Positions 8,911-17,746 of a stretch of 64,000 bases of DNA are shown here, in pieces. Location: positions 2,604,001-2,668,000 of the forward strand of contig OZ252022.1 in assembly GCA_965247615.1 (NCBI GenBank), written 5' to 3'. Each line of letters begins with the position of its first letter. Positions within the stretch are counted from its first letter, which is position 1. Made by a program: the position numbers and the translations under genes. This DNA is from G965197715 sp965247615 (lineage in GTDB: Bacteria; Chloroflexota; Dehalococcoidia; Lucifugimonadales; UBA1127). The notes beneath the pieces are model-generated. The model was not told the origin of the DNA and did no database searches. It was given only the letters and a program-made list of their open reading frames with translations.

Positions 8911-10689
8911 ATGAGTGGAGAGCGGTTCGATTTTGCCTTGGGCATCGGGGGTGAGGCCGGCCAGGGGATAGCGACGCCGGGCGATATCCTTGCACGGTTG
9001 TTGGTGCGGCGAGGCCTGCACCTGTACACCTACAACGCCTACCAGTCCATAGTGCGAGGCGGTCACATCTTCCTGACACTGCGATTGAGCGACCAGGAGC
9101 TCTACAGCCACGGGGACAAGCTGGACGCGCTGCTGTGTCTGAACCAGGACACGATGAACCGCCACCAGGGCCTGATGGGGCCGGGCAGCCGGGTGATCTT
9201 CAACAGCGACAGCATAAAGCCGGGGGACGCCGACCAGGGCGCGGTGCTGTGCCCGCTGCCGGTGAGCCAATTGACGCAGAGCCGGAACAAGCTCATCCAG
9301 AACACCGTGGCGGTGGGCGCGCTGATGTCCCTGTTGCGGATGGACTTTCAGGTCTTGGAGGATAGCCTGCGGCTGAGGTTCCAGCGGCAGGGGGAGGCGG
9401 TGGTGGAGGAGAACGTGGCGGTTGCCCGCGCAGGCTACGACTACACGACGGTGAACTTTGAGCCGCTGCCGGTGACGGTGCCCACGGGCGAGAAGCCGCT
9501 GGCGGTCTGGGCCGGCAACGACGCGCTGGCCATGGGGGGCGCCGTGGCGGGGGTGAAGTTCTACGCCGCCTACCCGATGAGCCCGTCCACGGGGGTCCTT
9601 CACTGGATGGCCCAGAACGCCCGGGACCTGGGGATCATGGTGCGGCAGGTGGAGGACGAGATTGGCGTGGCGAACATGGTCATTGGGGCGGCGCACGTGG
9701 GATGCCGTGCGATGTGCGCGACTTCCGGCGGCGGATTCGCGCTGATGACCGAGGCCATCGGGGCCGCGGGGATGATGGAGATACCGGCGGTGTTCATCAA
9801 CGTGCAGCGGGCGGGGCCCTCCACAGGGGTGCCCACCAAGACCGAGCAGGGAGACTTGTGGCAGGCGCTGGGGGCCAGCCAGGGGGACTTCCAGCGCTTC
9901 ATCGCGGCCCCCACGGACGCGTTGGACGCCTTCAACACGATGCCGGAGATATTCAATCTTGTGGACAAGTACCAGTGTCCGGGCATCGTTATCTCAGACC
10001 TGCTGATCTCCGAAGGCCGGTACAGCGTCGATCCCGACAAGATCAACTCGCAGCCGAGAATCGACCGAGGGAAGCTGATCACGGAGTCGGCGGCCCCGAA
10101 CGGTTACAAGCGCTACAAGGACACGGAAGACGGCGTATCGCCCCGGGCGCTGCCGGGCCTCGAGGGGTACGTGCACGTGGTCGCGACGGACGAGCATGAC
10201 GAGGACTCCAAGCTCATCAGCGACGAGTTCACGGACCCGCACAAGCGGCGCAGAATGGTGGAGAAGCGGGCCCGCAAGTTCGCGGGAGTGCTGGAAGACG
10301 TGGCGGCGCCGCAGATCGAGGGGCCGGCGGACGCGGACGTCACGCTGGTAGGATGGGGCTCGACGTACGGGGCCATCAAGGAGGCTGTGGGGCAGTTGAA
10401 GGAGAAGGGGGTCACAGTCAATCAGTTCCAAATCAAGTGGATTGTGCCGTTCCACGCAGATGCGATCACGGAGATCCTGTCCAGCTGCAAGCGGACGATC
10501 ATCGTTGAGAACAACTATTCGGGCCAGTTCTTCCGCTACCTTCGCAGCGAAACGGGGTTCACGGTGGATGGGAACATTCGGAAGTACGACGGGGAGCCGT
10601 TCATGCCCCACCACATCACCAACGGGGTGTTGGAGCTGCTGGAAGGCAAGATGACACAGTACGTGCCATACCAAGAAATCAGGGTGTAG
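8911..10689 (+). CDS. korA: 2-oxoacid:acceptor oxidoreductase, fused gamma-alpha subunit
   Basis: 592 residues from the ATG at 8911, which has GAGAGGAG upstream; the frame is open 27 codons further up but that part looks non-coding. The N-terminal gamma domain (about 1-190) carries GIGGEAGQGI, and the alpha/pyrimidine-binding domain follows from about 200. This gamma-alpha fusion is the usual form of two-subunit ferredoxin-dependent enzymes that oxidise 2-oxoglutarate or pyruvate to the acyl-CoA. No ferredoxin or delta subunit gene is adjacent. Its partner korB starts 11 bp after the stop. The symbol reflects the family; substrate preference is not proven. Confidence 0.9.
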   Translation: MSGERFDFALGIGGEAGQGIATPGDILARLLVRRGLHLYTYNAYQSIVRGGHIFLTLRLSDQELYSHGDKLDALLCLNQDTMNRHQGLMGPGSRVIFNSDSIKPGDADQGAVLCPLPVSQLTQSRNKLIQNTVAVGALMSLLRMDFQVLEDSLRLRFQRQGEAVVEENVAVARAGYDYTTVNFEPLPVTVPTGEKPLAVWAGNDALAMGGAVAGVKFYAAYPMSPSTGVLHWMAQNARDLGIMVRQVEDEIGVANMVIGAAHVGCRAMCATSGGGFALMTEAIGAAGMMEIPAVFINVQRAGPSTGVPTKTEQGDLWQALGASQGDFQRFIAAPTDALDAFNTMPEIFNLVDKYQCPGIVISDLLISEGRYSVDPDKINSQPRIDRGKLITESAAPNGYKRYKDTEDGVSPRALPGLEGYVHVVATDEHDEDSKLISDEFTDPHKRRRMVEKRARKFAGVLEDVAAPQIEGPADADVTLVGWGSTYGAIKEAVGQLKEKGVTVNQFQIKWIVPFHADAITEILSSCKRTIIVENNYSGQFFRYLRSETGFTVDGNIRKYDGEPFMPHHITNGVLELLEGKMTQYVPYQEIRV

Positions 10690-10700
10690 GAGGAAGAGTC

Positions 10701-11609
10701 ATGACCACCGCCATAGACGCGGCCCAAGACAAGCCTGTAGTCCAGCTGACAGCCAGGGACTTCAAGGGGCAGGTCGACCCGGACTGGTGCCCAGGCTGCG
10801 GCGACTTTGGAGTGCTGAACAGCCTCCAGCGGGCGTGCGCGGAGTTGAGGCTCAAGCCTCACGAGATACTGACGGTGAGCGGCATTGGCTGCTCATCCAA
10901 CTTCCCGGGATACATCAACGCCAACGGGGCGCATACGCTTCATGGCCGGGCCCTGGCCGTGGCGACGGGCGCAAAGATGGCGAACCACGAGCTGACCGTC
11001 ATCGCGACCACGGGGGACGGCGACGGCTACGGGATCGGGGGGAACCACTTCACGCACACGGCCCGCAAGAACGTGGACCTGACGTGGATTGTGATGAACA
11101 ACCAGATCTACGGCCTCACGACGGGGCAGGTCTCGCCCACGAGCACGAAGGGGATGAAGACGAAGAGCACGCCCTTCGGCAGCGTGGAGCTGCCCCTCAA
11201 CCCGATCACGACGGCGATTATGAACGGGGCGACCTTCGTCGCGCGGGCATACAGCAGCGACGTGCGGCACCTGACGCAGCTGATGAAGCAGGCGATCCAG
11301 CACAAGGGGTTCGCGCTCATCGACGTCTTCAGCCCATGCGTCACGTTCAACGACGACAACAGCCACGACTTCTTCAAGGGCCGGGTCAGGAAGCTGGAGG
11401 ACGAGGGTCACGACCCCAGTGACTGGAAGGCCGCCTGCGAGAAGGCCTTGTTGTGGGGCGATGAGATCTACACGGGCCTCTTCTTCAAGAAGGAGGTGCC
11501 CAACCTGGGCGCGGAGGAGCCGGTCCTTCGCGAGGGCGGCCCACTCGCAACGCGGCCCCTGGGCATAAGCGAGGCGCAGGCGGCGAAGATCATCAAACGT
11601 ATGATGTAG
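10701..11609 (+). CDS. korB: 2-oxoacid:acceptor oxidoreductase, beta (TPP) subunit
   Basis: 302 residues. The cysteine motif WCPGCGDFG near residue 30 contributes to a 4Fe-4S site, and the TPP motif is GDGDGYGIGGNHF followed by MNNQIYGLTTGQ. It completes the KorAB enzyme with the fused gamma-alpha subunit upstream; GGAGGAAGAG overlaps the end of korA. A strong hairpin terminator follows the stop by about 50 bp. Confidence 0.93.
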   Translation: MTTAIDAAQDKPVVQLTARDFKGQVDPDWCPGCGDFGVLNSLQRACAELRLKPHEILTVSGIGCSSNFPGYINANGAHTLHGRALAVATGAKMANHELTVIATTGDGDGYGIGGNHFTHTARKNVDLTWIVMNNQIYGLTTGQVSPTSTKGMKTKSTPFGSVELPLNPITTAIMNGATFVARAYSSDVRHLTQLMKQAIQHKGFALIDVFSPCVTFNDDNSHDFFKGRVRKLEDEGHDPSDWKAACEKALLWGDEIYTGLFFKKEVPNLGAEEPVLREGGPLATRPLGISEAQAAKIIKRMM

Positions 11610-11661
11610 CGCCCCGGCGCCGGCCCGGCAGGCCGGGCCAGACGAGCCAGACACAGCTAGA

Positions 11662-11694
11662 GCAAAGAAGCCGGCGTAGAGCCGGCTTCTTTGC
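11662..11694 (+). terminator. Rho-independent-type terminator of korAB
   Basis: A perfect 14-bp inverted repeat (GCAAAGAAGCCGGC and its complement) with a 5-base loop lies 53 bp after the korB stop. The A-run on the left arm and T-run on the right arm make it able to act in both directions, so it may also end transcription of the convergent OsmC gene. Confidence 0.8.
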
Positions 11695-11701
11695 GTTGAA
11701 G

Positions 11702-11821
11702 GAGACCTTTGCGTACCTCCCCGTGGAGGGCGAGGTCGTGAGAGTGAAGCAGCTCCCACCAACCTGCGGCCCCTCCCCTGGATTCCCGCTTTCGCGGGAA
11801 TGACGGTTATGCAAAGGTCGC
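11702..11821 (+). mobile_element. MITE-like element, copy A (120 bp) with 8-bp target duplication
   Basis: The ends form a terminal inverted repeat: left GAGACCTTTGCGTA and right, read inward on the other strand, GCGACCTTTGCATA. The flanks carry an 8-bp direct repeat CGTTGAAG (11694-11701 and 11822-11829), as expected for a transposase-made target duplication. The same sequence occurs inverted at 47261-47402. It codes for nothing and has an inner hairpin TTCCCGC-TTTC-GCGGGAA. It sits directly behind the korAB terminator. Confidence 0.8.
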
Positions 11822-11846
11822 CGTTGAAGCGGGGGCGGCTAGGATA

Positions 11847-12290
11847 CTAGGGGGCGAGTGTCGCCTCTACGCTGAGAGCGACGTTGTTCTTGAGGGCCTG
11901 GGAGATGGGGCAGCCATCCTTGGCAGCCTCGGCGGCCTTCTTGAAGGTATCTTCATCCACGCCGGGAACCGTACCGCGAACGGTGAGGGCGCTGGAGACG
12001 ACACCGAAACCGTCGCCGACCTTGTCGAAGGTGACGGACGCGCTGACCTCCAGCTTGTCGGGGGGCGTTCCCGCGCCGTTGAGGCCGTGGGAAAGGGCCA
12101 TGCAGAAGCAGCTTGCGTGGGCGGCAGCCACGAGCTCCTCGGGGCTGGTTTGCCCCTCCGGTCCCTCTGTCCTCGATGCCCAACTCACAGGCAGACTGGT
12201 AAACGCGCCGCTGGATGCGGCGGTGACGACACCCTTACCGGAGGTCAGGTTCCCCTCCCAGGTCGCATTTGCTTGTCGAACGGCAGCCAT
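11847..12290 (-). CDS. OsmC/Ohr-family protein, probable peroxide reductase
   Basis: 147 residues with the OsmC fold pattern. The two redox cysteines expected in the family are seen in HASCFCMALSHG and DGCPISQAL. The N-terminal WEGNLTSGKG and the TSPEELVAAAHASC motif are typical of the OsmC subgroup. Such proteins reduce organic hydroperoxides in the cytoplasm with thiols such as dihydrolipoamide. AGGAGG lies five bases before the ATG. It is a single-gene unit facing korB. Confidence 0.88.
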   Translation of the reverse strand: MAAVRQANATWEGNLTSGKGVVTAASSGAFTSLPVSWASRTEGPEGQTSPEELVAAAHASCFCMALSHGLNGAGTPPDKLEVSASVTFDKVGDGFGVVSSALTVRGTVPGVDEDTFKKAAEAAKDGCPISQALKNNVALSVEATLAP

Positions 12291-12374
12291 GGTTTCCTCC
12301 TGTCGATAAAGCTGCGGTTATTATAGCGCCTTGCGCCGCGCGGGCCCCGGGGCCAGGGCGGGCGGCGGGCCGCA

Positions 12375-13673
12375 TCAGCGTGTCGGCGGCGGCGGCACGA
12401 GGGCGGGCTTTCGGGGCGGGCTGGCGAACAGGATGAAGAATGCGGCGAGGACGAAGATGGCCAGGAACACCGTGAAGGCGATGTCGTAGCTGCCGCGGAG
12501 GTCGTAGACGAGGCCTGCGAAGACGGGGCCACCGGCTCCTGCGACCATCTGGACGGGCCGCGTGAATCCCCGGATGGTGCCGAGGGAGTGCCTGCCGAAG
12601 TAGTTGGCAAACATGAGGTCTTCCATCAGGCCGATGCCGCTGAACCCGATGCCGTAGAAGAAGCCGTAAGCGTAGGCGAGAAGAGGGGTGTCGGCGCGAA
12701 TGATAGCCAGGGTACCGACGATGCAGAACATGAAGGCCACGGCGGCGGCGTAGGGGGGGTGAACACGCTCACCGATGAGACCCCAGAGGAGGCTGGACAC
12801 GCCGCTGGTGACAACGAGGACCGTGATCGCCAAGGCGGCGGTGGAGGGCGCAAGGCCGCGGTCGATGAATGCGGCGACGGCGTGGAGGTTCACGGCCTGG
12901 CTGACGATGGTCCCGAGGCCGGCGGTGAAGACGAGAATCCAGAGGGTGCGGGTCCTGATCGCTTCCGACAGGGTCCATGAGACGTCGAGGGGAGGCGCTG
13001 CTCGAGCCCCGGTCTCCCCGTCGTGTGCGGGCGTGGGCAGGGGCATGCCGTCCGGGGTAAGGCCCATGTCTTCAGGACGCCGGCGGATGAAGAGCAGCGG
13101 CGGGATGGTGGCGACGGTAAGCGTCACCAGGCCCATGGCGAACCATGCGGTCCGCCAGCCGTATGCCGCAATGATGGCTTGAGCGACGATGAGGAAGAAG
13201 GGCATGGCCACCCAGGTGCCCAGGCGGCTGATGGCCATGGCGCGCCCGCGACGCCGGATAAACCAGTTGGCCACAACCACGTTGGTACCGAGCATTACGG
13301 CCGAGGACGAGAATGCGCGCGTACAGATGGCCAGGATGTAGAACTGCCACAAGGACTGAACGAAGGCGAGCCCAGATACGGCAAGGCCGGTGATGGCGGC
13401 GCCGATGACGATGACGCCCCTGGGGCCGCGCCGGTCGACGATTGGTCCGACGATGGGCGATACGACGGAACCAGCAACGCCGCCGAGGGCGACGGCACCG
13501 GTCAATGCGGTCCGAGACCAGCCGAACTCGGTGGTGACGGGGACGATGAAGAGGGAGAGGATGGTGCTGCGGGAAGGGCCTTCGCTGAAGACGACGAAAA
13601 AGGCGACGGCGACGATAACCCAGCCGTAGAAGAATCGCGGCGCGGCGTCGCTGGCACCGGCAGGTTGTCGCAT
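12375..13673 (-). CDS. Major facilitator superfamily transporter
   Basis: 432 residues, about twelve hydrophobic segments in two halves joined by a polar loop near residues 200-225. The loop motif DRRGPRG between spans 2 and 3 matches the MFS A-motif (GxxxDRxGRR-like). It looks like the monocarboxylate/oxalate-antiporter type group, but the substrate is unknown. The neighbours OsmC and MsrA give no clue beyond possible stress association. Confidence 0.85.
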   Translation of the reverse strand: MRQPAGASDAAPRFFYGWVIVAVAFFVVFSEGPSRSTILSLFIVPVTTEFGWSRTALTGAVALGGVAGSVVSPIVGPIVDRRGPRGVIVIGAAITGLAVSGLAFVQSLWQFYILAICTRAFSSSAVMLGTNVVVANWFIRRRGRAMAISRLGTWVAMPFFLIVAQAIIAAYGWRTAWFAMGLVTLTVATIPPLLFIRRRPEDMGLTPDGMPLPTPAHDGETGARAAPPLDVSWTLSEAIRTRTLWILVFTAGLGTIVSQAVNLHAVAAFIDRGLAPSTAALAITVLVVTSGVSSLLWGLIGERVHPPYAAAVAFMFCIVGTLAIIRADTPLLAYAYGFFYGIGFSGIGLMEDLMFANYFGRHSLGTIRGFTRPVQMVAGAGGPVFAGLVYDLRGSYDIAFTVFLAIFVLAAFFILFASPPRKPALVPPPPTR

Positions 13674-13834
13674 CTACTTGCTCTTGCTCCGCGTGGCATG
13701 CTACTGTCCGGCGCTCAACGCGTCTAAGGAGGCGCGGCGGCGCGCGGGAATGACGTGGTTGGCGCGGGCGCTGGAGCAGCGGTCATTCCGTGGGACCTTC
13801 AGAGGCGGACCGGCGTTGTGCGGATTCCCCCGTG

Positions 13835-14383
13835 CTAGGCAGTCGTCAGCTTGTGTGCAAACTCCTTGCGGAGCTTGGCGACTTTGGGTGAGATGACCAC
13901 CTGGCAGTAGGGCAGGCTGGGATTCTGCTCATAGTACCGCTGGTGGTAGCCCTCCGCCGGGTACCACGCGGCAACAGGCTCGATCTGGGTGACAATGGGC
14001 TTCCGCCACACGCCGGCGGCCTCCAGGGCGGCGATGGCGCGCCGTGCGTCGTCCCTTTGCTCCGCAGAGTGATGGAAGACTGCGGAGCGGTATTGAGTGC
14101 CGCTATCGTGTCCCTGACGGTTGAGGGTGGTGGGATCGTGGATTACGAAGAAGATCTCCAAGAGCTCGGAGAAGGAGATGACAGCGGGGTCGAAAGTAAG
14201 CCGGACGGCCTCGGCGTGTCCGGTCGTACCGGTACAGACGAGCTCGTACGACGGGTGGGGCACGCCGCCGCCGATGTAGCCGGACTCGACGCGTTCCACG
14301 CCGCGAACGCGGTCGAAGACGGCTTCCAAGCACCAAAAGCACCCGCCGGCGAGGGTGGCCAGCTCCTTTCCGTCATCCGCCAT
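13835..14383 (-). CDS. msrA: Peptide-methionine (S)-S-oxide reductase MsrA
   Basis: 182 residues with the active-site GGCFWCLEAVFD near the N-terminus (catalytic Cys at residue 15) and the family signatures GYIGG, HAEAVRLTFDP, and YRSAVFHH. It repairs oxidised methionine in proteins with thioredoxin-type recycling. No MsrB domain is fused or adjacent. Normal family length. Confidence 0.96.
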   Translation of the reverse strand: MADDGKELATLAGGCFWCLEAVFDRVRGVERVESGYIGGGVPHPSYELVCTGTTGHAEAVRLTFDPAVISFSELLEIFFVIHDPTTLNRQGHDSGTQYRSAVFHHSAEQRDDARRAIAALEAAGVWRKPIVTQIEPVAAWYPAEGYHQRYYEQNPSLPYCQVVISPKVAKLRKEFAHKLTTA

Positions 14384-14599
14384 TTCGTACCGTCCTTTCC
14401 GTCGCCCTGGAGGGCCCGGCTATCGCCGTGAGGCCTTCCGCCCGAGGCGACGCCAAATTGACAAGGCCGGAAGAGCCCGCATAGAATAGCGCCGAAAGCG
14501 GACGCGGCCTGACGACAGTGTACCAGAGCAGCGGGGCGGGCACGCTACGGCGGGGCGCAGTGGTCCGCTTCAGACCATCGACGGCCCTGGAGGATGCGC

Positions 14600-16000
14600 A
14601 TGTTAACGATAGACCAGAACGATAGATTGACGCTGGTGGGCCCGGGCACGCCCATGGGGGAGCTGATGCGCCGGTACTGGCAGCCCATCGCGGGGGTGGC
14701 GGAGCTGAAGAAGAACCCGACGAAGGCCGTTCGACTCCTGGGCGAGGACCTGGTGCTGTACCGGGACATGGGGGGCCGGTTGGGGCTCATTGAGGCGTCT
14801 TGCGCGCACCGCCGGGTGAACATGCTGTTCGGAATCCCGGAGGAGCAGGGACTGCGGTGCCCGTACCACGGTTGGCTGTACGACGAGACGGGTCAGTGCC
14901 TGGAGATGCCGGGGGAGGTGCCGGACTCCACGTTCCCGAGCCGGGTGAAGCTGAAGGCGTACCCCGTGCAGTCGCTGGGCGGGCTGGTATTCGCCTACCT
15001 TGGGCCGGCGCCGGCGCCGCTGCTGCCGCACTACTACCCCTTCGTCGAGGAGGGCAGGGTGCGCAGCATTGGGTGGACGGTGGTGACGTGCAACTGGCTG
15101 CAGATCATGGAGAACTCGCTGGACCCCATCCACGGGGAGTACCTGCACGGCTACTTTTCGCGGTACGTGATGGAGCGGCTGGGAGTCGTGAAGGACCGGG
15201 GCGACGTGTACGGGAAGCGGGCGATGGAGCCGAACCCAAGCGTCGAGTACTGGCGGAAGGGCGGCATGGGGATGCGCCACCTGAGCGCCTCATGCAGCCG
15301 CTTTGAGTACGGAGTGCTGAAGCACCGGCTGCTCGAGGGTGAGACGGTTGAGGACTCCAAGGGCTGGCAGATAGGGCATCCGGTGATCTTCCCCAACCTG
15401 GAGTGCGGCACGGGGGGGCACGGATTCCAGATCCGCGTGCCCATCGACGATACGCACACCTACTACGTCTACTACAGCTCTGACCTGCCGAGGGAGGGAG
15501 AGGAACCGGACCAGGCGGAAGAGGATATTCCGGTGTACCACGTGCCCATAGCGGGTGTGGACGACGAGGGGCTGCCCATCTGGGGCCAGCTGGACAACAA
15601 CAGTGGGCAGGACCACTTTGCGTGGACGTCCCAGGGCCCGCGCATGCAGCGGAACAAGGAGAAGCTGGGTCAGACGGACGTTGGCCTCATCCTCTTCCGG
15701 CGGATGCTGTCCGAGCAGATGGACGTGGTGGAAGACGGCGGGGAGCCCATGAACGTTGTTCGAGACCCGTCCAAGAACGACATTATCTGGCTGCCCTTCG
15801 ACCGCATGGAGGATGAGACCATCGAGGGCAGGCGGGCGACACCGAAGAAGGCACGAAGCGGGCGGGGCGAAGCGATCTCCACGGGGGCGTCCGGGAAGTT
15901 CAACCCGCTGAACATCGAGTATGCGAAGCGGATTGGAGCGCCACTGCCGCCACCCTTCCCGCCGTCTACGCGCACGGTGGTGGAGGTCTCGCCGGGCTAG
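14600..16000 (+). CDS. Rieske ring-hydroxylating oxygenase, large subunit
   Basis: 466 residues from the ATG at 14600; GGAGG sits six bases upstream, whereas the ATG at 14594 touches it. The paralogue at 43771-45033 starts with the same MLTxxxN pattern. The Rieske 2Fe-2S ligands are CAH and, 17 residues on, CPYH. The mononuclear iron triad is seen in NSLDPIHGEYLH (D-x2-H-x4-H). Family enzymes add oxygen to aromatic or other ring substrates with electrons from a reductase, which is not encoded nearby. The C-terminal part is longer than in the second paralogue. Substrate unknown. Confidence 0.9.
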   Translation: MLTIDQNDRLTLVGPGTPMGELMRRYWQPIAGVAELKKNPTKAVRLLGEDLVLYRDMGGRLGLIEASCAHRRVNMLFGIPEEQGLRCPYHGWLYDETGQCLEMPGEVPDSTFPSRVKLKAYPVQSLGGLVFAYLGPAPAPLLPHYYPFVEEGRVRSIGWTVVTCNWLQIMENSLDPIHGEYLHGYFSRYVMERLGVVKDRGDVYGKRAMEPNPSVEYWRKGGMGMRHLSASCSRFEYGVLKHRLLEGETVEDSKGWQIGHPVIFPNLECGTGGHGFQIRVPIDDTHTYYVYYSSDLPREGEEPDQAEEDIPVYHVPIAGVDDEGLPIWGQLDNNSGQDHFAWTSQGPRMQRNKEKLGQTDVGLILFRRMLSEQMDVVEDGGEPMNVVRDPSKNDIIWLPFDRMEDETIEGRRATPKKARSGRGEAISTGASGKFNPLNIEYAKRIGAPLPPPFPPSTRTVVEVSPG

Positions 16001-16083
16001 GGGGCGGAGGGGCCCGTGGAGGGCCGGGACGCCGGCGGCATCGCCGGGCCGCGGCCAAAATGGCGACGCGAGGAGAAGCGAGG

Positions 16084-16320
16084 GTGAAACTTGAGGGGAT
16101 CGCACCGGGCACAAGGCTGGTAACGTCATCCGGTGACATCGTCGAGCTGGTGGAGGCCGCCGAGGGCGGCGACACCGCGCGGGTCCGCTACGTGGACGTG
16201 GTCGCCGGGGGGGCGGCGCAGGTGGACAGCGAGGGCGAGATATCCGTCGACGACATCGCCACGGTGGAGGGAGTGCGGTTCATGGGGCCTCGGCAGACGT
16301 CGTCCACGAGCGGGAGCTGA
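16084..16320 (+). CDS. Small hypothetical protein downstream of the Rieske gene
   Basis: 78 residues if the GTG at 16084 is used (GAGGAG nine bases upstream); an ATG at 16060 would add eight residues without a ribosome site. The sequence is beta-rich and acidic (TRLVTSSGDIVELVEAA, ARVRYVDV) and resembles a small SH3-like or KOW-like barrel. I do not recognise a family. Same strand and 83 bp behind the Rieske gene, so co-transcription is possible. Confidence 0.5.
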   Translation: MKLEGIAPGTRLVTSSGDIVELVEAAEGGDTARVRYVDVVAGGAAQVDSEGEISVDDIATVEGVRFMGPRQTSSTSGS

Positions 16321-16601
16321 CGGGCAAATGGGCGCCGGCCGCCGGAGGCTGCTGCCCCGCAAATTGGCCACGGCAGGAGTTGCGCCTGTCTCATAAGGTG
16401 GGAGTGGCCGGTCGCGGCATGAGACAGACTGCAACGTTGACGAAGTTTCGCTAGAATGGCCGCTGGAGCTTGGCTAGTACGCCCGCGGCAATAGGGTATT
16501 CCGCGACGGATTTGGCGACTCCACTTCGTTTTGGGGCCTGAGTCCCGGGGCTGTGATCGGCAGCGACCGACGGGGAGCCAACACTTGTGACAGGAGGAAA
16601 G

Positions 16602-17672
16602 ATGGACCGGTACAGAAGTCTTTTCGCTGGACTTGTGGGAATCGTGGCGCTGCTGGCGTTGGCCGGGTGCGACTTAGCCACGGGTGGTGAACCGCGAGAG
16701 AACACGCTGGATGAGATTATCGATCGAGGGAACCTGGTTTGCGGCGTCAAGGCGGACACGCCCGGATTCGGTGTGCTGAACCCGGACGGCACGGCCCAGG
16801 GCAACGACGTGGAGTTCTGCCACGCGCTGGCCGCGGCTGTCTTTGGAGACCGAAGGAAGGTGGAGTTCAAGGAGGCGACGTCGGCGAACCGGTTCGAGCT
16901 CCTGGCTGCGAAAGAAATCGACGTACTGATACGGACGACGACGTGGACGGCGAGCCGCGACGCAGACCTGAACGTCGCCTTCGCGCCGACGACGTTCTAC
17001 GACGGCGCCGGGATCATGGTGAAGGCGGACAAGGGACTGAAGAGCGTCAAGGAGCTCAACGGAGCGACCATCTGCATCCTGGACGGGACGAGCACGCAGG
17101 GCGCCGTGTCCGACTTCTTCACGGAGCAGGAGCTCACGTACCAGGAGCTGACGTTCCAGGCCAACCCGGAGATCCGCGCATCGTTCATCAACGACCAGTG
17201 TGACGCATGGTCCTCCGACAAGTCGCAGCTGGGCGGACACCAGTTCCAGCTCAAGGCGGACGGGACCGACGCGGTGGTGCTGCCGGAGACCCTGTCCAAG
17301 GAGCCGCTTGGCCCGTCGGTGCGGGACTACGACTCTGAGTGGGAAGACGTTGTGCGGTGGGTGGTAAACGGCATGATCATAGCGGAAGAGGAGGGGATCA
17401 CGAGGGAGAACGTGAACCAGATGGCGGTGAACGCGCCCAACAACACCGTGGCGCGCCTGCTGGGGGTGGGATTCCGCGGTGGGGCGCCGAGCAACCTTGG
17501 GATTGGCCACGGGAAGATTGACAGCACGTTCATGCAGGCCGTGATATCGCAGGTGGGCAACTACGGCGAGGTGTACGCCGGCACGCTGGAACAGGTGGGG
17601 CTGACGCGCGCAGGGTCGCCGAACGCCTCTTACCGTGACGGCGGGCTAATATACGCCCCGCCCATGCGCTAG
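16602..17672 (+). CDS. aapJ: General L-amino acid ABC transporter, substrate-binding lipoprotein
   Basis: 356 residues from the ATG at 16602, which follows AGGAGG. Lipoprotein signal with lipobox LAGC and Cys at residue 23. The SBP_bac_3 fold is marked by RGNLVCGVKADTPGFG, DVEFCHALAAAVFGD and FAPTTFYDGAGIMV. These match AapJ of the Aap/Bzt general amino-acid importers, which take up many L-amino acids. It leads the aapJQMP operon. A hairpin after the stop probably raises its level over the permeases. Confidence 0.93.
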   Translation: MDRYRSLFAGLVGIVALLALAGCDLATGGEPRENTLDEIIDRGNLVCGVKADTPGFGVLNPDGTAQGNDVEFCHALAAAVFGDRRKVEFKEATSANRFELLAAKEIDVLIRTTTWTASRDADLNVAFAPTTFYDGAGIMVKADKGLKSVKELNGATICILDGTSTQGAVSDFFTEQELTYQELTFQANPEIRASFINDQCDAWSSDKSQLGGHQFQLKADGTDAVVLPETLSKEPLGPSVRDYDSEWEDVVRWVVNGMIIAEEEGITRENVNQMAVNAPNNTVARLLGVGFRGGAPSNLGIGHGKIDSTFMQAVISQVGNYGEVYAGTLEQVGLTRAGSPNASYRDGGLIYAPPMR

Positions 17673-17694
17673 AGCGAAAACCAGCCAAGGCGTG

Positions 17695-17725
17695 ACGTAT
17701 GGGCGGGGTATCCCCGCCCATACGT
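17695..17725 (+). terminator. Stem-loop between aapJ and aapQ
   Basis: A perfect 14-bp inverted repeat (ACGTATGGGCGGGG, loop TAT, complement) followed by TTT lies 22 bp after the aapJ stop and 22 bp before the aapQ start. It can act as a partial terminator or protect the 3' end of aapJ mRNA. It also argues against the upstream in-frame GTG/ATG at 17699 as the aapQ start. Confidence 0.65.
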
Positions 17726-17746
17726 TTGTCTGGAGCAACACCCCGC

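Noticed and set aside
16386..16427. 9-bp inverted repeat CTGTCTCAT with a 24-base loop before aapJ
   Set aside because: The stem is short with a long loop and no context to decide between terminator, operator and chance.
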